Below are positions 58,386-64,000 of a stretch of DNA of 64,000 nucleotides, piece by piece (positions within the stretch are counted from its first letter, which is position 1; the number at the start of each line of letters is the position of its first letter). The translations under genes and the position numbers were made by a program. The stretch lies in the NCBI RefSeq assembly GCF_023101765.2, contig NC_064232.1:4967933-5031932 (forward strand), in the 5' to 3' direction. This DNA is from Spodoptera frugiperda. Lineage: Eukaryota > Arthropoda > Insecta > Lepidoptera > Noctuidae. The notes beneath the pieces were generated by a model, which was not told the DNA's origin, searched no databases, and saw nothing but the letters and a program-made list of their open reading frames with translations.

Positions 58386-59479
58386 GCAGTGACCGCAGTT
58401 CTCCGCCCTCTAACTCGACTAATTTTGTTTAGCCTATAAAAAAAAATTAGACAAACTATTGTAAGAATTTTGTATTCTACAATGGTTTCTAATGATTACA
58501 AATACCAGTAAATACGTATTAAAATGCATTTATTTTTCAAAAAACAAAAAACGATTTTATTTACTTTCCCTTATTAGTTACAGATATTATATGGTTTTGA
58601 GACAAGTTTTTCGTTATTATGACACAATTTCAGAGACATTTCTGATGACTAAATTCAAAACAGGACTAAAAATTAATTGCTGTTATTTCCTAATTTATGC
58701 ATCTGAAAATAAGTCATTAAGCCCACCCTCGTACAATAAAGTTGGCAAAAATTTAAATAAATAAATAAAAGAAAAATTAAGGAAACATTGTTTACATTAC
58801 TTCTGGCATTAGCAGCTGAATGACGTTGACTTTCGTGTCTTCTGTCACTCCCTCGCGTCTTACCTTTGAACACTTTCCGAGATATAAAGAAGTCTTTACT
58901 TCCCTTTTCCAAACTCGGCCTCTTTTCAAGGGTGGGCACTCTTGGTGAATACTTGACCCCCCCAACTGATGAATGATTCACTGCCTAAACTTATCTATCT
59001 ATCATTTCAATTGTAAACGTTATTCAGCTTCGCTCTTAGGTAGGAAAACATGGGCGTCCGCCTGTATGTGACTTGCGGCTTGTAAACTAAAATTTTACTT
59101 GCGTGTGGCTTCATCTAAGGGTTTCTTCGACCCTGGATGGGGTAACATGAAAATATGATTTATTATTGAACCCACCGAAATGATACAACGGCCTCACAGA
59201 AAGCCGACGTGAGAAAAGGCTTGCGTTGTTTTTCGTTTTGTGAGTGAGATTTTAAATATCAGATACATAAACCAAAAGTTACTAAGATTGAATTTACTGA
59301 TGAAATTTATAATTAAGTTGATATTTACTTAACAATTTAAAATAAAACGTTTATATACATAACTTTAAAGAACTCTAATTACACTTTTATTAGCATTCCT
59401 TCACTTATTTCATTTATTGAGATATTAACTCCTAGCTATTGTTAATTTATATAATTGTACATACTTCCTATAATACTTA

Positions 59480-61028
59480 TTTTAAAATGAAAAGAACTTC
59501 CTTCCAGTCGGGTGTCCCACATGTGACACGTCACCTCTTTATCTCGGTATTTAAATTGCTTTAAAATAATATTTCGACCAAAAGTCATCGTTAAATTTTG
59601 TGTTGTCCCGACTACTTACGTATAACTAGTGCTTACAAAGAAAATCTTGTCCAAAAACCAAAGTCTTGTCAATAGTACCTAGTCCATTGTTAAATGTTAT
59701 AATTTAAGGACCGAGTATTGTAGTTATTTTGAGGACACAGTTTTACCTTTGGGACATGTGCAGGGGTCAATAGAAGCTGAACACCAAGTTTGTGGGGTCG
59801 CCACCCTGTTTCCCGGCTGCCATCTAGTGACCAGTTTATCATGGTCTCGCTTTTTATGATCTTTCCGTAGATTTAACAGCCAATTTATACTCGTGTAACC
59901 ATGACAACACTTATGTACTATTTACAGAGACAATGTATGACTACGAATAGACTACGACACAAATTGTGTGATATTTCAAGAAGCAAGACGACCAAATGAA
60001 ATTCGTAACTTTTCAGGAATCACACTTTATTTTTACAGAACAACAATCCGTCCCATTGACAAAGTTCAAATTATCATTTCTCGCCATTTTTAAAAATACG
60101 TTCATTTTTAAACATTCGCCATTAATAAACGACGTTCCATTTCAGCCTACAATTATTTTAAAACAATTAATATATACAAACACACAACGTCACGCCTTTT
60201 TATCCCCGAAGGGGTAGACAGAGGTGCATTACAGCGTGTTGTGCCACAATACAATGTATACCCGCTTTTCACCAAATCCATGTAATACTTTGCCCGACTC
60301 GGGAATCGGACCTGAGACCCATAGTCCGGCAGTCGCACTTGCGTCCACTCGACTATCGAGGCAGTCACAATTTATATAATCTACGAAATGGAAAAATACC
60401 TACACATTCTTATATTTAAATAACTTTAAAATATTATTAAGTGATAACCTACTTCTTAGTTATAAGTATAAAAAATTAAATATATAAGACGTTGTACAAT
60501 GACGTCACAGTACAACGTTAATTTTGTATGAGAAATTCAAGTCATCAAAACCTTAGATGCATATAATTTGGTCAGTTTTGATTGTAAGACAAAACTAAGT
60601 ATACAGATTAATTCGTTACATCGAGTGCTTCATAGTTACATACATGTCTAAAAATGTTAACATTCTCCATGATGAAAGAAAAATTTAATATATTTATTAT
60701 TGTTTTATCCCTATGTACCCAATAATTAAATACTATCCTTTTATATTATAAACTCACAAACCCGGCGAACTCCGTTTCCACCAATGATTTTCTAGTAAAA
60801 ATCAATTCTTGAATCATAAAACAATAAGTCAGTCACAGATAATAGAATTATAAAATCTTAAATTCGAGGAATACATCAGATTCTTAATCGACTTTTGTCA
60901 CCATTATCTCGAGATTGGCTGAACCAATTTTGATGTGGTTTCGGAAATGTATTTTAACACTCAGGCGCAGGTAAAGTATATAAAAATGGTGGTCAAAGTC
61001 GGTTAAACGTAGTTTACTAATTACGAAA
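59480..61028. repeat. Intergenic segment duplicated with the gene unit
   Basis: From GTACATACTTCCTATAATAC onward it matches 39460-41100 almost base for base, with small indels. It lies immediately downstream of gene C in the same way that the other copy lies downstream of gene B, so the duplication unit includes 3' flanking DNA. Confidence 0.7.
60176..60372 (-). repeat. SINE family 1 copy
   Basis: CAACGTCACGCCTTTTTATC, GAAGGGGTAGACAGAGG and GGGAATCGGACCTGAGACCC, in the segment duplicated from 39480-41100. Confidence 0.65.
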
Positions 61029-63663
61029 CTATTTCCCACTGCGACATCTTCTAACATGATCATAAGCTACATTATAAATTTTGCTCGATCGCTGTTGAGG
61101 TTCACTTGGTTTTGGCTTGCATTGCAAATAATTTACTTCCTCGTAGTGATGGTGATTGGGGTCAGAACAGTCTGGACTTTTCGGAACGTCATTATTTGGT
61201 TGTATAGTGGAATTTTCAATGGAACATGAGTCGTACATCGATTCAGGTATTGGAGTCATTTCATTGTCTTCTTTAACACGATTGCAAGGTGCCTGTAAAC
61301 ATAAAAATATGCATAAAAATATGTTTTATGTTAAACAGTTTTAACAATGGCACTCATTTATAGAGGCAGTTGTAATTTGGATTTTTTTGTTTAGTTAAAA
61401 AATATAAATGGCACGTTTAATAACTAGTTCAGCAGTTAAAACTAAACAGTAAAGTATACAAAAATGAGTAATAAAAAATAATGAAATGGATCAGTGAATA
61501 TTAACCAGAAAAATAATTAAATGGGCGGTAAAAATTATTAAGCGAGCGGTTACGTGCGGGCAGTAATAAATCGGAATTTGTCGGTAAGAAATCTCATTCT
61601 AAGCAATTCTTTAAACAATGAGGTAGTAAAATGAAAAAGAAATAACAGCAGGCAGGGTTTCTGTCATGACTCCGGCGCTGCGGGCCTCCGGCAGCCCCAC
61701 GCGTGCTAATCGTCGCAGACGGATTTCGCTCACCACCGCTAGCAGCCTCCTACTCATTAGCCCCCGAGCCGCATCGTACATATGCGCCTCTACGCGATTT
61801 AAAATTACACTCTAGGGGTGGGACAAACAAGACTACGTGTTGTCGGTTTTGTAGCAAATCGGTTCTGTCACTAACTTTTGTTGCACAGCATACTAAATTT
61901 TTAACAAAAGTTATTATTAATTAATTGTTCCAGAAACTATAGCAAATTACTTTGGTCAGGCATTACAAGTTCACCGCCACCATTTCCTACATAAGTCACC
62001 ATAAGTAACATATCACCGCTCGCTATAATCTGCCGAACTATAACGCTCATTCCGTCACTTTTACCGCTCATTCGATTATTGAACGGCTTAATTACTTTTA
62101 GAATTGACATTGTATGATAAAATAACCCAACTATGAGTGACACACGACGCGGCGATTGTCGCACTGCTACGTGTGTCGCGTAATGCTGCTCATGAATATG
62201 AGCCTCTAGCATGGCTTGAAACTAGTCGAGTTCCTCATCAAAACAATACGTGAGTAAGCCGATAACATAATAATTAATAACCCAACTAATTCATTTTTTT
62301 ATTACTGTCCATGTTTTACTGTCGCAATAATAATTAATCAACCGCCATTGGAAATAAAACAGGTTTGCTTAGCAAAATAAGATGTGTGTTACCTGTGATG
62401 CTTTTTCGTATTTAGGATCATTATTTTCTGGAAGAACATAAATTCCCCTGTTTGGGTCGTTTTGGAACATTTTGTTACCGTAAAATGGCTCCGATGTAGG
62501 AACCTGAATATAAACAAAAAATCTAAATTATTAGACAGAAATAGCTTGATACTCTGTGTATACTAGGTTCCGCTGAATATTCAATGACTCACGACTTGGT
62601 ATCTGATTACTAACTATTAGCAGAGCCGTATTATTGTTGTTAAGGCCAACTAGGCAAGTGCCTAGGGCGCCAGATTACAGACAGACAGACAGACAGGGCG
62701 CCGCAGACATTCGTACCCAACTGCACATGGAGTGGTGTCGGCGCCAAAGAATGTTAAGACGCTTGATGGTAAGTGATGATGCGGCCTACAATGGGGCACG
62801 TCTGCCCATAAGCAACCTATTCACTCGGGCTTTGAATATACCCAGATTATAGCCATCAGGAAACACAGACTCCGGCAAAGAATTTCACTCCCTAGCAGTT
62901 CGCACAAGGAAGTTTGAAGCCAACGCTTCGTGCGAATGGCTGACCATGAAGCGGTGGCAAACAGGTTCGCTTTCTCTACTGCGGTGTGAGCCAGCGTCCT
63001 GTGAGGCCCCAAGAGAGGTCGAAGTGAGGGGCGGCAGAAGTTCGATTCAACCGTCTTGGCCAGGGATCAAAACGCTTTACTACCCGCTGGGTAAGAAACC
63101 AGTTTGTTCCCTATTCGGCCAATGTGGTTGAACCAGACCGGTTGAAGGCTCTCTTCTTCTGAAGAGTGTCGCCAGCCTTACGGCGCCTGGCATCCGCCCA
63201 TGCCAAGTATGCCGCATGCTTTCACTCCTCAACACGTCTACAGTCGGCATCGAACTGTTACGGAGCGGGTCGGACGATGGTTTTTAAAAAGTAAGGTATA
63301 TTGAGTAATTGACACACGTTTTACAAGTTACCATGCCCGACGGAAGTCCAATCCAATCTGCCCGAAATACGATTACAATTGCTTATGACAACAGCAGCGG
63401 TTTCCTATTGTATTGACGTCAATGCAATGGAAAACTCAGCAATTTTATTTTATATTCTAGGTAATAGTTATTCCGATATAACAGTACCTATAATATGCAC
63501 CTCTGTGTATCCCTTCGGAAATAAAAAGAAAGATAACATACCTCACTATTGCTAGTATTTTTTGGTCTTTGCGTTCGTTTACGCCAGTAGACTATGCCCA
63601 CAACAGTGATCGTTAATACAAGACTAGAGATACATCCAAATATGATGACTAGGTTCGACGTAT
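61029..63663 (-). CDS. Gene C: 3' end of a third minus-strand receptor copy
   Basis: Exons are 63663-63542 (membrane, 122 nt, one codon shorter than in A), 62503-62393 and 61292-61029 (tail), all in phase and open. The membrane exon differs from A and B (TSNLVIIFGCISSLV). The tail is almost the same as in B. The next exon upstream (Ig4b) should lie about 260 bp beyond 63663 as in A, but 63664-64000 holds no such exon, so the intron is longer or the ectodomain is missing. Gene B shares more intron insertions with C than A does. The 5' part is outside the window. Confidence 0.72.
61640..61875 (+). repeat. GC-rich repeat family 5 in gene C
   Basis: Orthologous to 23815-24040 and 41700-41940. 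Confidence 0.6.
62130..62290. mobile_element. Gene C copy of the insertion shared with B
   Basis: It matches 42186-42343 almost exactly and has the same flanking AACCCAACTA repeats. Confidence 0.6.
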
Positions 63664-64000
63664 CTGAAAAAGAATATTAATATTAATAATATTCAAAAGA
63701 TTTTGAGTTTATCAATTAAATTGTAATACATAGTGATGATTTACAAGTGAACAAGTGAAAAGGACATTACTCCCAGCAGTGTTCCTAGTGACCAATTGTT
63801 CAGTACTGCAAATATATGCGGACAGACTATCTTACATAAATAAATAACTTTTATTGCCGTCTTTACATCAGGTTCTCTATGAGACAGACAATATAAACCT
63901 GTAGTATTGAAGTTTTGAAATAATTCTAATATTGATTGTAGCTTGTAGACAACATTGAAGAAAAATAATTACTGAGAGTTGAGAGATCATATTCCTTTGG

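Larger units (their letters stand above)
52085..61028. other. Intergenic region between gene B and gene C
   Basis: About 8.9 kb with no supported host gene. It holds the gene B upstream sequence (52085-52165 like gene A), an RTE fragment (54224-54420), a fold-back element (54495-55330), SINEs, an irregular duplicated block (55630-59240) and a final 1.5 kb (59480-61030) nearly identical to 39480-41100. The open frames at 56524-56799, 57243-57551 and 58492-58764 are AT-rich and lie in repeats. Confidence 0.6.

Noticed and set aside
1425..60372. Many GGTTCGATTCC-type B-boxes suggesting tRNA genes.
   Set aside because: Each belongs to a repeated SINE body and lacks a full cloverleaf and acceptor stem.

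Overview
This window is from a eukaryotic nuclear genome, almost certainly a moth (Lepidoptera, probably Noctuoidea). The evidence is short phase-consistent GT-AG introns, many AT-rich introns, and many copies of tRNA-derived SINEs, MITEs, Jockey/CR1-like LINEs, a Penelope element and a Helitron helicase relic of the kind common in moths. There is no bacterial-style operon, no CRISPR array, no rRNA and no convincing tRNA gene. The organism is inferred; no single gene fixes the species.

The only host genes I can support form one family of type I transmembrane receptors with immunoglobulin-like domains. Four members are present. Gene P (+, 27-6025, 5' end outside the window) gives two Ig domains, a membrane segment and a 203-residue tyrosine-rich tail. 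Genes A (-, 23262-34231) and B (-, 41102-52084) are complete 13-exon genes: signal peptide, four Ig-like domains spread over nine exons, one membrane exon and two tail exons, about 650 residues. Gene C (-, 61029-63663 visible) is the 3' end of a third minus-strand copy. A, B and C are tandem copies whose stop codons lie 17.8 and 19.9 kb apart. P is tail-to-tail with A, shares the ectodomain exons and intron repeats, but has an unrelated tail. None of these exons is long enough to look like an ordinary gene by itself, so the genes appear only when splice sites and reading phases are joined.

Layout: 1-6.0 kb gene P, with a TRIM-type LTR element, SINEs and a fold-back MITE in its introns. 6.0-11 kb: MITEs and dispersed repeats. 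11.1-15.5 kb: a Jockey-like non-LTR retrotransposon split by a 955-bp insertion and carrying a dead reverse transcriptase. 15.5-23.2 kb: nested LINEs, MITEs and a rearranged Penelope element. 23.3-34.2 kb gene A. 34.2-41.1 kb repeats. 41.1-52.1 kb gene B. 52.1-61.0 kb repeats. 61.0-64 kb the end of gene C.

The most interesting signal is the receptor cluster. Near-identical ectodomains are attached to two different tyrosine-motif tails, and there is direct sequence evidence of exchange between members: exon Ig4b of gene B is a mosaic of the P-type exon with its intron and a stub of the A-type exon. This resembles the organisation of vertebrate paired Ig receptors. A role in immunity or recognition is inference only. 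Transposons present in some copies and absent from others date the duplications: P, A and B share old SINEs, B and C share a later insertion, and each gene also has private insertions with clean target-site duplications.
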